This document shows, in pieces, positions 15,587 through 24,834 of a DNA stretch of 64,000 nt. A program made the translations under genes and the position numbers. Location of the stretch: assembly GCF_004011505.1 (NCBI RefSeq), contig NZ_SAUN01000001.1, forward strand, positions 7,963,501 through 8,027,500, in the 5' to 3' direction. This stretch comes from Nonomuraea polychroma. GTDB lineage: Bacteria; Actinomycetota; Actinomycetes; Streptosporangiales; Streptosporangiaceae. Numbering within the stretch: the stretch's first letter is position 1; each line of letters opens with the position of its first letter. Below the pieces are notes generated by a model. The model was not told where the DNA came from. It saw only the letters and a list, made by a program, of their open reading frames with translations, and searched no databases.

Positions 15587-17821
15587 TCAGTCCTTGTCCG
15601 GGTTGTTCGGCTTGAGCCAGAAGGGCACGGAGGGGTCGTCAGAGCCGCCGTTACGGCTGCTGCGCAGCCACAGCGGCGGCGCCTCGGACGCGCGGGGGGC
15701 CGGCTGGTCGGAGCCGCCGAAGATCCGGGGGCCTCCGGCTCTGGGGGCGCCGCCGTTCGGCCTCGCCCCACCGGAGCGGGACCCGCCGCCGCCCGAGCCG
15801 CCGAACAGGCCGCCGCCTCCGGAGCCGGGTGCGCGCGTGCCGCCGCTGAACCTCGAGCTCCGCGACCCGCGGGTGGAGCCGGTACGGGAGCCGTTCGCCG
15901 ACCCGCCGCGTGACGCCCAGCCGCCACCCGACCGGCTGCTGAACCAGCCGCCGCCCGAAGACGAGCCGCCGCCGGAGGACGAGCCGCCGCCCGACGAAGC
16001 GCCGCCGGCGCCGCCCAGCCGCGGGCCGCCCGTGCCGCCCACGCGCGGCCCGCCGACGGCGGGGCCTCGGGGGCCGGTCGTGCCCAGGTTGAGCGGCGGT
16101 GCGGTGCCCTTGCGCGGCTCCGTCGCGGCCCGGCCGCCTGTCTTGCCGCCCTGCTGGTCGGTGTCGAGCGGAGCGGCGGTCGCCGGGATCCTGGTGCCGG
16201 AGGCGGCGCCTTCGCCTTCCTCGGCGCGTACCCTGGCCTGTCCTGCCGCCGCGGCCGTCGTGGCCGCCGCTCCGGCCGGGTTGGCCGCGGTCGCCGCTCT
16301 GATGAGGGGCTCGGCCTTACGCAGCCCCCAGCGGCCGATCCTGGCCGACGCGACCGGCGGCAACGCGCCCGCCGACCGTTCGAGCACGGGCGAGCTCGCC
16401 GCCTCGCCCAGCATGCGGGTGGCGACCGTGTGGCCGTTGATCGAGGCGAACAGATGCTGGAACGGGCGCCGGTAGAAGAACACCGCGATCGTCAGCAGAG
16501 CCATGAACAACACCTGCATGCCCCACGGCATGGCGGTGGAGATGATCAGGGCGTACCCGTAAACGAGCACGCTGAGCACGATCGTCAGCACAGCCTGCCT
16601 GAGCAGGGTGCCGATGAGCATCTCCACCCAGCGCAGGGCGACGATGCGGCCGCTGCCCGGATGCACGCCGATCAGCAAGAATATCGGTCCCAGGATCAGC
16701 AGCAGCAGGAAGCCGACCTTCAGCACCAGCAGCGAGACCGCCACCAGGAAGATGAGCAGCCCGGCCACTATGGCGGCGATGAACGCGCCGACCGCGACGC
16801 CGAGCCGGTTGGACCAGTCGCGGCCGGAGAAGACCGTGTAGCGGGGGTCGTTCCTGAGCTTGTCGGCCAGCGCGGCGTATTCCTGCTGGCGGGCCCCCAC
16901 GTCGGGGGCCGGTTGGCCGGCCACGGCCGGCGGGATCGACTGCATCTCCAGGACCTTGCGTCCCCAGTCGCGCACGATGGGCTGCTGCGGGTCGGCGGTG
17001 CCGAACAGGCCCACCAGCCACGGCTTGCAGACCAGCGTGGACCACAGCGCGTCGGCGTTCTGGTCGACGCCCGGCGTGCCGGTCTGGGCGTACCCGCCGG
17101 CCTTGACCTCAGGGGTGGTCTGACCGGGCGAGGGCAGGCAAGAGGCGCCGCCCGCGCCGGGCAGGCCGGAGAAGGCCGAGTTGACGACCTCGCCGGTCTT
17201 GTCGGTGACGACCTTGCCCAGGCCCGTGAAGTCGCCGGGCCGGCTGAAGAACCAGACCGCCACGGTGACCGCGAGCACCATCCAGATCACGCCCTCGGTG
17301 GTCGTGGTGGCGCGCTTGCGGATCAGGCCGTACCAGGCCAGCCAGATCGCGCCGAGGATCACGATCGGCTGGAGGAATTGCCAGTACATGGCGTCGGCGA
17401 GTCTGGTGACGATGTCGTCGACGACGTCCTTGATCGCCTGGAGCGGCCCTTCGGTGGCCGCCGCCTGGTATGTCGTGATCGTCAGCCGGTCGATGGCCTT
17501 GGCCGCGGTGAAGATGCCGTTGGCCCACATGTTGCCGAGCACGGCGACGTAGTCGGCGCAGCCCAGCTCGTGCGTGTGCCAGAACTGGCCACTCATGCCG
17601 AACTGCCCGTAGTTCGTGGTCGGCGCCCCGGTCGGCGGGATCGGCGCCTGCATCAGGCCGTCGGTGCCGCCGCCCACCACCTCGGGGGTGAGCGGGCCCG
17701 ACAGGTCACAGGGGGCCGCGGCGGCCGGCGCGGACACGCCTCCGATGACCAGCGGCACCAGGAGGATGCCGGCGACCAGCGCAAGAGCCAGCGCGATTCG
17801 TCGGGATAGCCGGATCTTCAT
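15587..17821 (-). CDS. VirB6/TrbL/TcpH-like polytopic channel protein with long Gly/Ser-rich tail
   Basis: 744 residues. Signal peptide (1-36), an external loop, two helices (about 150-200), a second external loop with cysteines, then a block of about five to six hydrophobic helices (about 355-480) ending near YRRPFQHLF. The C-terminal 250 residues are Gly/Ser/Arg/Pro-rich and disordered (runs such as GGGSSSGGG). This topology is that of VirB6/TrbL-family inner-membrane proteins of type IV secretion systems. Its ATG overlaps the VirB4-like gene stop (ATGA). The tail is long for the family. Confidence 0.78.
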   Translation of the reverse strand: MKIRLSRRIALALALVAGILLVPLVIGGVSAPAAAAPCDLSGPLTPEVVGGGTDGLMQAPIPPTGAPTTNYGQFGMSGQFWHTHELGCADYVAVLGNMWANGIFTAAKAIDRLTITTYQAAATEGPLQAIKDVVDDIVTRLADAMYWQFLQPIVILGAIWLAWYGLIRKRATTTTEGVIWMVLAVTVAVWFFSRPGDFTGLGKVVTDKTGEVVNSAFSGLPGAGGASCLPSPGQTTPEVKAGGYAQTGTPGVDQNADALWSTLVCKPWLVGLFGTADPQQPIVRDWGRKVLEMQSIPPAVAGQPAPDVGARQQEYAALADKLRNDPRYTVFSGRDWSNRLGVAVGAFIAAIVAGLLIFLVAVSLLVLKVGFLLLLILGPIFLLIGVHPGSGRIVALRWVEMLIGTLLRQAVLTIVLSVLVYGYALIISTAMPWGMQVLFMALLTIAVFFYRRPFQHLFASINGHTVATRMLGEAASSPVLERSAGALPPVASARIGRWGLRKAEPLIRAATAANPAGAAATTAAAAGQARVRAEEGEGAASGTRIPATAAPLDTDQQGGKTGGRAATEPRKGTAPPLNLGTTGPRGPAVGGPRVGGTGGPRLGGAGGASSGGGSSSGGGSSSGGGWFSSRSGGGWASRGGSANGSRTGSTRGSRSSRFSGGTRAPGSGGGGLFGGSGGGGSRSGGARPNGGAPRAGGPRIFGGSDQPAPRASEAPPLWLRSSRNGGSDDPSVPFWLKPNNPDKD

Positions 17822-20295
17822 GACCGTACCTCCTGCGCCCTGCCCACGCCCCCTTGAAGATCATCATGCCCGTTGCCGTCGGGTTTGTCGTGCGTCGGGT
17901 TGGTGTCGAGCCAACGGAGAAGTTCCTCGGAGATCAGGTCTACTCCGATCCGGCCTGCCCTGCCATCCAGATCGCGGAATACGCATTCGCCGTTTCCGAG
18001 CGAGCGCAGCACGGCCTTGTGCTCTTCCGACGATTCCACCCCGAGCAGGGACATGACGTGGTCCACCTCCACCCGTTCGGTGGACCGGAACGCGAAGACG
18101 GACGACAGACAGTTGGTCACCTGCTCGTTCAGCAGGTCTCCCGCGTTCTGCGAGACCAGCACGAGCGCGGTGTTGCGGGAGCGGCCCATCCTGCTGACCT
18201 CCGGCACCAGCTTGGCGCCCTCGGGCGTGGAGGTGATCGCCCACGCCTCGTCCAGGAAGATCGCCTTCGGGGCACGCCGGTCCAGGCCGTTCATGAGCCG
18301 GCGGGCGAACTGGGACACCAGGTAGAGCAGGGCGACCGACAACCGCTGCTCATAGGAGTAGTCCTCCCTGCTCGTCGCCACGTCGGGCAACGTCAGCCCG
18401 CCGAGCGTGAACACGGTGGTCCACCCCTCGGTGTCGATCTGGTCGCCGCCCGAGGGGTCGAAGCAGAGCCTGGCCAGGTGCATCTCCGACATCGAGCGCA
18501 AGACGGCGCCCAGGTTCTTCGACGCCGGGTCGTCGGCCGCCTCCAGGTGGTCCACGACCTTGCCGAGCGACGGGTCGGGCTGGTTGGAGACGGCGGCCAC
18601 CGCCTGGATCATCGCCGACTCGCGCTCCTCCGACATCCGCGGCAGCAGCAGCCGCAACGTCTCGGTGGCCATGGTCTTCTTCGCCGCGATGTCGTCGCCG
18701 AAGGAGAACGGGTCCAGCAGGCCGGGCGCCGCCGAGCCGAGCGGGATGATCCTCGCCTTGCGGCCCCGCCTCTCCAGCAGCTTCACCAGGGACTCGGCGT
18801 CGCCCTTCGGGTCGATCACCGCGACCGTCACGCCGCGCAACGCCATCTGGTAGATCATCAGCAGGGCGAGCGTGGTCTTGCCGCCGCCCGGCTCGCCGGT
18901 GATCGCGATGGCGGTCGGCCGGTTGCGGGTGGCCGCCACCAGCGGATCGAAGTGCACGATGCTGCGGGCGCGGCCGACGGTCTCGCCGATGTACGGGCCT
19001 AGCCAGCCCTCGCTGCCCTCGCCCAGCCGGTCGCCGAGGTCCACGGTGGCCGTGGCCATGCCGCCCGCGATCGTACGCAGCGGCTGGCGCTGGGCGTAGG
19101 CGTTGACGCGTACCCTCTCGCCCGGCAGCGACTCGCAGAACAGCGAGAACTGGTCGCCGGTGGAGTTGACCACATCGATGCCCATGTCCCGGTAGTGCTC
19201 GACGACCGCCTCGACCCGCTGCACGCAGATCTCCTCGGTCGGGGCGGACACGATCAGTCGGTGCCAGCCGTACACGAAGGGCAGCCGCTCCTTCGTGATG
19301 CCGTGCTCCAGCATGCGGGCCGCGTCGATCTGCTCGGCCAGCGCCAGCGGCGCCTCCGCGCCGGCCTCGCGGATGTGGTGGTCCATGTCGCGGGCGTGCG
19401 CCAGCTTGCGCGCCACGTCCTTCGACGCCTTGACCGGCGGGATCAGCCGCATCCGCGACGAGATCTCCACCGGGAACGGCAACTGGTCGGCGAAGTGCAG
19501 CCACGGCTCGCCGTCGGGGAACGGCATCAGGTCCGGGAAACGGGCGAACGACAGGTTGGCCACGTACGAGTCGCCCTGCGGCTGCACGATGCGCAGCAGC
19601 GACCTGCCATTGTGGATCTCGCCCTCGACCAGCGACTCGATCTCGCCCCTGCCCCAGCGCCGCCGCGGGCTGGCCGACGGCGGCGGGTCGCCGAGCGCAC
19701 CCGCGGCCGCGTGCTGGAACAACCACGCCACCTCGACGGAGGTGGCGTGCCGGGCGTAGAGAGCGCTCGATGCGAGGGCTCGGCCCAGGCGTTCGGCCTG
19801 TTCGGTCCACCGCCCTATCTCGCTGTCGGGTACGTGGTCGTCCGCCATGCCGAGCGCCTTCTCGGTCTTCTGGTAGAAGCCGAACAGCTGGGCGAGCACG
19901 CCGCTGCCGAGTTGTTTGCCCCGCGGGCCCAACCGCACGCCGAGGTAGACCTCCTTGGTCCAGAAGTCCTTGGCCCAGACGTGCCGGTACATCTCCTCGA
20001 GGTAGTCGCGCCAGCCGGGCCCCTCGTCGGACGTGGCGTTGAGCGCCATGGCCCACTCCGCGGCGGGGTACGTGCGGTGCGCGACCCTCAGATGGACCTC
20101 GGCGTCGGGCATCCTGATCGCGGCCAGCGCGATCGTGATGTTGGTGGCCAGCGCCTCACGCTCCTCTGGCGTGACGAACTCGTAGCTGACCGTCGGGAGG
20201 CGGAAGTATGCCCATGCGCAGGTGTCTGTGAGCAGGATGCGGTCGTCGAAGTAGCGGACCGCGAGGCGCTGGTGCGCTCGGGACGCCCTGGTCAT
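17818..20295 (-). CDS. VirB4-like secretion ATPase (TcpF type)
   Basis: 825 residues. The N-terminal half is the VirB4-family domain; the C-terminal half is a P-loop motor with Walker A GEPGGGKTT (about 467-475), DPKGD just after it, and Walker B AIFLDEAW (about 678-685), followed by LVSQN. This is the energiser that defines a type IV secretion-like machine. ATG 20295 is preferred over 20313 because GAGGGG lies 7 bases upstream of it. No transmembrane helix is evident, so it should work on the cytoplasmic face with the VirB6-like protein encoded next. Confidence 0.9.
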   Translation of the reverse strand: MTRASRAHQRLAVRYFDDRILLTDTCAWAYFRLPTVSYEFVTPEEREALATNITIALAAIRMPDAEVHLRVAHRTYPAAEWAMALNATSDEGPGWRDYLEEMYRHVWAKDFWTKEVYLGVRLGPRGKQLGSGVLAQLFGFYQKTEKALGMADDHVPDSEIGRWTEQAERLGRALASSALYARHATSVEVAWLFQHAAAGALGDPPPSASPRRRWGRGEIESLVEGEIHNGRSLLRIVQPQGDSYVANLSFARFPDLMPFPDGEPWLHFADQLPFPVEISSRMRLIPPVKASKDVARKLAHARDMDHHIREAGAEAPLALAEQIDAARMLEHGITKERLPFVYGWHRLIVSAPTEEICVQRVEAVVEHYRDMGIDVVNSTGDQFSLFCESLPGERVRVNAYAQRQPLRTIAGGMATATVDLGDRLGEGSEGWLGPYIGETVGRARSIVHFDPLVAATRNRPTAIAITGEPGGGKTTLALLMIYQMALRGVTVAVIDPKGDAESLVKLLERRGRKARIIPLGSAAPGLLDPFSFGDDIAAKKTMATETLRLLLPRMSEERESAMIQAVAAVSNQPDPSLGKVVDHLEAADDPASKNLGAVLRSMSEMHLARLCFDPSGGDQIDTEGWTTVFTLGGLTLPDVATSREDYSYEQRLSVALLYLVSQFARRLMNGLDRRAPKAIFLDEAWAITSTPEGAKLVPEVSRMGRSRNTALVLVSQNAGDLLNEQVTNCLSSVFAFRSTERVEVDHVMSLLGVESSEEHKAVLRSLGNGECVFRDLDGRAGRIGVDLISEELLRWLDTNPTHDKPDGNGHDDLQGGVGRAQEVRS

Positions 20296-20342
20296 GCCGC
20301 CCCCTCGGCGCATGACCGGGCCAGGCCTGCTCGCTTGTTCAC

Positions 20343-23300
20343 TTAACGCTCACCGATTCTCGTGCCCGGGGGGTCACTCGCCAACTCCTCTTCGCTCGGT
20401 CGTACGGTCTGTGCCGCGAAGCCCGCGACCACGACACCGGCAAGGGCGAGATAGGCCCGCCGCCCGGCCGCGCGCAACTGCCCGGGATCGACGATCTCGG
20501 CCCCGCCGGGCGCCAGATCGTCCTCCCAGGGGACCCTGACGATGGCCCGGCATCTGCCCCTGGCCACCGACTCCGCCTGCTCGACGTCGGCCATCGAACG
20601 CCTGCTCACGCCGTTGACGACCATCACCGCACGCCTGCGCAGCTCCGCGCAGCCGTGCCCGTCGAGCCACTCGTACGTCATCGCCACCGCCTCGGACGCC
20701 TCCTCGCTCGCCGGGACCACGAGGACGAGCTGGTCCGCGTACGGCAGGAGCCGGGCCGCCAGGGCGGCGGCCGGATCGATCACGGCCAGCTTGTAATGGC
20801 GGTCCAGCAGGCGCATGGACTCGCCCAGCCGGTGGTCGGAGAAGAAGGACCGGTCCGCGAGGCGCTGCTCGGCGCCCGCGTCGGTGTCCGCGCTGATCAC
20901 TTCGAGCCCGGAGGCCGTCCGTGTGGTGTATCCGCGCATGGTGAGGTAACCGCTGACCCGGTCCAGCCCGGACAGCAGCGACGTGAGAGTTTCCGGGGTT
21001 TCCGGCTGGATCCTGCTGGTCAGAGTGGTGCCGCCGGTGTTGGCGTCGACGGCCACGACCCTGTCGTCGCGGTAGGTGGCGAAGGTGTGGCCGAGCATGA
21101 GGGCCGTGGTGCTCTGCCCGGCGCCGCCGGTGCAGCCGAGGACCACGATCCTGCGGCTGCCGCTGAACACGGCCCTGGCCCTGGCCTCGTCGATCTCGGA
21201 CCCGTCGGTCCGTACGTTGTTGCCGCCGACGACCACCTGAGCGATCCGCCGCCAGCCGCCGGAGTCCCGCCCGATCACGGACTCGACCCTGCGCACCCGC
21301 GTCTCACCGGGGCTCGGCACCGGCCCCACAAGCCCCTCAACCGCCCCAGGCCCGCCTCTGGCCGGGCCACCGATCGAGCCTTCCGCCCCCGCAGACTGCT
21401 CCCACGCCGCAGCGGCAGGCCGATCGTGCTCAGCCGGTGCGGGCCGACCGCGCGCGGCCGCCGCAGAGCGATCGTCCGGCACGCCCGGCGCCGAGGCCCC
21501 GCGATCGCCGGTCGTTCCCTCCCCCGTCACGGCGGGGTCATCGGACGGGACCGGCGTCAGCCTGGGCCGGTTCCCCGCTCCGGCCGGCGCCGAGGGGCCG
21601 GTCGGCGTGTCGGCGACCCCACGTGGCGGGCGCGTTCCGGCGCCCTCGGACGGCGCGTCGCCCGCCGTGCTGTGCGTGACGGGCTCGTCTGCCGCCGTGG
21701 CGTCCTGGCCTGGCACATCGCGCCGGCCCGGCTCTTGCTCGCCTGCGTGGCCGGGGCGGGAGACGCCGGGACGGGGCAACGGCTTGGCGTTCGGGTTGAG
21801 CGGCGGCCAGACCCGTTGGCTGCCCTGCACCGCCAGCGCAGGGCCCAGCTTGGGCGGCTGTCCCTTCCTGTGCTGGTCTCGCGCGACCTCGTCCTCGGGG
21901 CGGTCGCCCTCGACCGGGCCGGCCCTCTCCCCGCGGTCGGCCGCCGGTTCGGCGGGCGCGTCGGCGCTGGCCGCGAGCTTCCTCAGCCGCCGGAGGGCCT
22001 CGGTGTCGATCGGCTTGCCCGCGGCAGGCCTGCGACTCTGCGCCGTCCTGATCGGCACGACCGCCCCAGGCACGTCCTCCGCCTCACCGTGAGCTCCGGA
22101 ATCGCCCGTCCGCTCGTGGACCCCGCTTCCCCGGCCATCGTCACCATCGGGCCGGCTCTCGTGGCCCGCCGTCTCCCGGTCATCGCTCTCATGGCCGGCG
22201 ATCTCGGGGGGTGTGGTCGCATGGGCCCCGATCTCAGGAGCTGCGGCAACATGGGCCGCCGTCTCGGGGTCATCGCTCTCATGGCCGGCGGCTTCAGGGG
22301 CTCCGACCTCACGGGCCGCGGCCTCAGGACCGGTGACCTCACGGGCCCAGGGCTCAGGACCCGCGGCCGCAGGAGACGCAGTCTGGGGAGTCGCCGCGGC
22401 CCGGTCCGTAGTCTCACGGCCGGAGGGTTCCGGACCGGAGGGCTCGCGAAGCGCCGCATCCCGGATGGCCGCTTCCCGGAGTGCCGCATCCCGGAGCGCG
22501 GCCTGTTGGCTCGCGGCCTGCCTGATCGCACCCTCCCGGGCGGAGAACCGCCGACCGCCGGTCCACTTCCCGCCGCCCTTCCGAGCGCCGTCCGTCCGCC
22601 TACTGTCCGTCCGAGCGCCGTCTGAGCGGCCGCTGTCCGACGGACCGCCGTCCGACCGACCACGAACTCTCTGGCCGCTGTCCGTCCTGCCGCTGGTGCG
22701 CGGAGTCGACGGCTCGCGCTCGACCCGTGCGGGCGACGGCGGCGACGTCGTACCGGAGTCGTCCCCGGGCATGACCACCACGGGCAGGTCCTGGCGGTGC
22801 CCAGGACCGCCGGAGAGCCCCTCATCGCGTCGTGCCGGGGCAGGAGCGGGCTGGCGCGCCTGAGCCTTGAGCGCGGGCGCGGCGGCGCCGCGGCGGGCGC
22901 CCCAGCCGGTGCGCGTGGCCGCCGGCTCGGCGACCGGAGCGTGGCCGGCCGCGGCGGCAGCGGCCGCGACGGCGGGGCGCACCTGGCGGGGCCCGGCGAT
23001 CCGCTGCTCCTCGCGCCTGCGCTGCGGGTGACGGCTCTTGCCCGGCCGCTTGGCCTTGGCCCGCGCTGGGGAGGTACGCCACACGCGCGCGGCAAAGGTG
23101 ATCGTCTCGGGTTCGCCCACGGGCTTGAGGCGGTACCACGCCTTCGGCTCGCCCAGGTAACGCAAGTGGGACTCGAGGAGCTCGGTGAGCCGCTTCCCCT
23201 CGATGACGGGGCGGGTCGACAACCACGTCACGATTCCGGGCGGCACCAGGAACAGCACGTGCCACGGCATCGCCACCGGCACGCCTACGAGGATCAGCAG

Positions 23301-23435
23301 GAGGGACCACGGGATGAACACCCCGACGAAGACGCCGATCCAGACGATAGGCAGCGGCATCGGCAGCCGTAGGTCGTACAGCTTGTAGAGCCGCTTCTCT
23401 ATCCGCCAGATGTTCGTATACGTGGGCAGGTCCAC
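20343..23435 (-). CDS. TcpE-like membrane domain fused through a long disordered region to a MinD/ParA-like ATPase with altered P-loop
   Basis: 1030 residues. Residues 1-130 form a TcpE/PrgI-like domain: a conserved amphipathic start (YTNIWRIEKRLYKLYDLRLP), two to three helices (about 28-72) and the IEGKRLTELLESHLRYL segment. About 130-735 is Ala/Glu/Arg/Pro-rich and disordered, with degenerate AAxEIGAHxx and DAALREAAIRDAALRE repeats. The C-terminal 270 residues are a MinD/ParA fold (VVAVDANTGG, LAVIDPA, LVLVVPAS, VMVVNG). Its P-loop reads TGGAGQST (about 769-776): Gln replaces the catalytic lysine and the signature lysine is absent. GTG 23435 follows GGAGAGGAGG. Confidence 0.85.
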   Translation of the reverse strand: MDLPTYTNIWRIEKRLYKLYDLRLPMPLPIVWIGVFVGVFIPWSLLLILVGVPVAMPWHVLFLVPPGIVTWLSTRPVIEGKRLTELLESHLRYLGEPKAWYRLKPVGEPETITFAARVWRTSPARAKAKRPGKSRHPQRRREEQRIAGPRQVRPAVAAAAAAAGHAPVAEPAATRTGWGARRGAAAPALKAQARQPAPAPARRDEGLSGGPGHRQDLPVVVMPGDDSGTTSPPSPARVEREPSTPRTSGRTDSGQRVRGRSDGGPSDSGRSDGARTDSRRTDGARKGGGKWTGGRRFSAREGAIRQAASQQAALRDAALREAAIRDAALREPSGPEPSGRETTDRAAATPQTASPAAAGPEPWAREVTGPEAAAREVGAPEAAGHESDDPETAAHVAAAPEIGAHATTPPEIAGHESDDRETAGHESRPDGDDGRGSGVHERTGDSGAHGEAEDVPGAVVPIRTAQSRRPAAGKPIDTEALRRLRKLAASADAPAEPAADRGERAGPVEGDRPEDEVARDQHRKGQPPKLGPALAVQGSQRVWPPLNPNAKPLPRPGVSRPGHAGEQEPGRRDVPGQDATAADEPVTHSTAGDAPSEGAGTRPPRGVADTPTGPSAPAGAGNRPRLTPVPSDDPAVTGEGTTGDRGASAPGVPDDRSAAAARGRPAPAEHDRPAAAAWEQSAGAEGSIGGPARGGPGAVEGLVGPVPSPGETRVRRVESVIGRDSGGWRRIAQVVVGGNNVRTDGSEIDEARARAVFSGSRRIVVLGCTGGAGQSTTALMLGHTFATYRDDRVVAVDANTGGTTLTSRIQPETPETLTSLLSGLDRVSGYLTMRGYTTRTASGLEVISADTDAGAEQRLADRSFFSDHRLGESMRLLDRHYKLAVIDPAAALAARLLPYADQLVLVVPASEEASEAVAMTYEWLDGHGCAELRRRAVMVVNGVSRRSMADVEQAESVARGRCRAIVRVPWEDDLAPGGAEIVDPGQLRAAGRRAYLALAGVVVAGFAAQTVRPSEEELASDPPGTRIGER

Positions 23436-23490
23436 CCGGTCCTCCTCTCCACCCGCTCGTGTATGACCGCCGCGGGACGGTCTCAACCAC

Positions 23491-23772
23491 TTATCTGATG
23501 CCCAGTGCGCCCGCGATTGCCTTCGCCGTCACCTCGATGATGTTGGGAACGTAGAAGATCACTCCGATGGCCACGGCCAAGATCAGGAATTGCACGAATC
23601 GCGTGATCTCGCGGGTGAAGAGGAAGAAGAGCGCGACCACGGACACGACGACGAGGAACAGCGGAGCGAAGAACGCGCGCAGGAAGTCGGCGAGCCCTCC
23701 GGTGTCGATGCCGGTCGACGTGGGGGTCGGCGACATTTCGATCAAGGTGAGCGTTAGGGTCTTCAAGATCAC
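23491..23772 (-). CDS. Small two-helix membrane protein (TcpD/VirB2-like position)
   Basis: 93 residues with two hydrophobic helices (about 32-52 and 60-82) separated by the charged turn TREITRF. It sits between the TcpC-like and TcpE-like genes, which is the place of TcpD in Gram-positive conjugation loci and of small pilin-like proteins in others. GTG at 23772 follows GGGAGGACGAGAA, a strong ribosome site. Identity rests on size, topology and context, not on motifs. Confidence 0.75.
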   Translation of the reverse strand: MILKTLTLTLIEMSPTPTSTGIDTGGLADFLRAFFAPLFLVVVSVVALFFLFTREITRFVQFLILAVAIGVIFYVPNIIEVTAKAIAGALGIR

Positions 23773-23817
23773 TTCTCGTCCTCCCGGGGGGTACCGATCG
23801 GCAGCGCGGCCGAGCCT

Positions 23818-24834
23818 CTAGTCAACGACCCGGCCGGCGCCGCGGATGTCGGCGACGAACCACTTGTCGCCCTGCTTCTCGACGGTAAGCCGGTAGGCCT
23901 GCTCCAAGCGCGCGCCGACCGTGGCGGGGTCGGTGGCGTTCGGGGTGGCCTGGGCCTCGCCGTTCGGCACGACCCACACGACGACCGCCTGGATCTCTCG
24001 GGTGGCACCCCCCACAGGCACCACGACTTTCTTGAGCTCTGCGAAGGTGAAGGCGCCGCCGAAGCTCGGCAGGCTCTTGCCGGCGGCCACGTAACGCTGC
24101 AGCCCGGCGGCGTCGCCGGACGCGTAGTCCTTGAAGAAGCCCTCCAGTTGTGGTTTCAGCTCGGCGGCGGCCGCGTCGTCGGTCTCCGGCGGCGCCACCT
24201 GAGGCAGCTCGGCAGGAGCGGGCGCGGGGAGGATGGCCGGGCGGCCGGAGACGACGAACCTCTTGCCCCCTTCGTCGCCGGCGTAGTAGATCGGCACCGA
24301 CAACATCAGCCTGCGGGGGCCGGACTGGAAGGCCACGCTGACCACCGCGTTCTGGGCGTCGGTGGTCTCGATGTCGTACGGCTGGATGGCGACGGCCGCC
24401 AGCTTGCCCAGGCCGTCCCAGCCCATGCGCGGGTCCGAGGCGTCGGGCAGGAACGCCGCCAGCTTGCGTGACCTGCTGACGTCGTCCTCTGGGCTGAAAT
24501 TGAGATAGACCCCGGCGAACTGGGCGGCGAAAGCCATGCCACGATCCACCGGGAATCCGTTGTTCGCCACTGCGGCGCCATTGGGTGTTACCGCTTCTTG
24601 CTGGGTAAACCGCTCAAATGGGGCACGGATCCCATTCACCACGATAACCACGATAAGCGCCCAAAGAATGATGCGACCGGTCCACACCAGCCACCGCCCG
24701 CCGCCACCGGACCAGCCTCCACGGCGCGGCCTGCGGGGTGGCGGCGCGTCGAAGTCAGCCGTGTCCAGGGTTGCGGAAAGCCCGGGCCCGTCAGCGATCC
24801 GAGGATCGTGCTGGACGGTAGACCTACGAGCCAT
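23818..24834 (-). CDS. TcpC-like bitopic conjugation-type membrane protein
   Basis: 338 residues. A Pro/Arg-rich cytoplasmic start, one helix (about 48-68), then two tandem VirB8-like external domains (about 90-205 and 225-336) joined by a Pro/Ala linker. The twin-domain layout and the ending RLTVEKQGDKWFVADI match TcpC (PF12642), the VirB8 counterpart of Gram-positive systems. ATG 24834 lies 4 bases after GGAGG; the GTG just upstream is too close to that site. It is the first gene of the minus-strand T4SS-like run, with a 328-bp upstream gap. Confidence 0.85.
   Translation of the reverse strand: MARRSTVQHDPRIADGPGLSATLDTADFDAPPPRRPRRGGWSGGGGRWLVWTGRIILWALIVVIVVNGIRAPFERFTQQEAVTPNGAAVANNGFPVDRGMAFAAQFAGVYLNFSPEDDVSRSRKLAAFLPDASDPRMGWDGLGKLAAVAIQPYDIETTDAQNAVVSVAFQSGPRRLMLSVPIYYAGDEGGKRFVVSGRPAILPAPAPAELPQVAPPETDDAAAAELKPQLEGFFKDYASGDAAGLQRYVAAGKSLPSFGGAFTFAELKKVVVPVGGATREIQAVVVWVVPNGEAQATPNATDPATVGARLEQAYRLTVEKQGDKWFVADIRGAGRVVD

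Noticed and set aside
10497..24834. Integrative conjugative element
   Set aside because: No integrase, relaxase, coupling protein, tRNA or att-type repeats are visible, and base composition equals the flanks. The possibility stays open only if such genes lie far outside.
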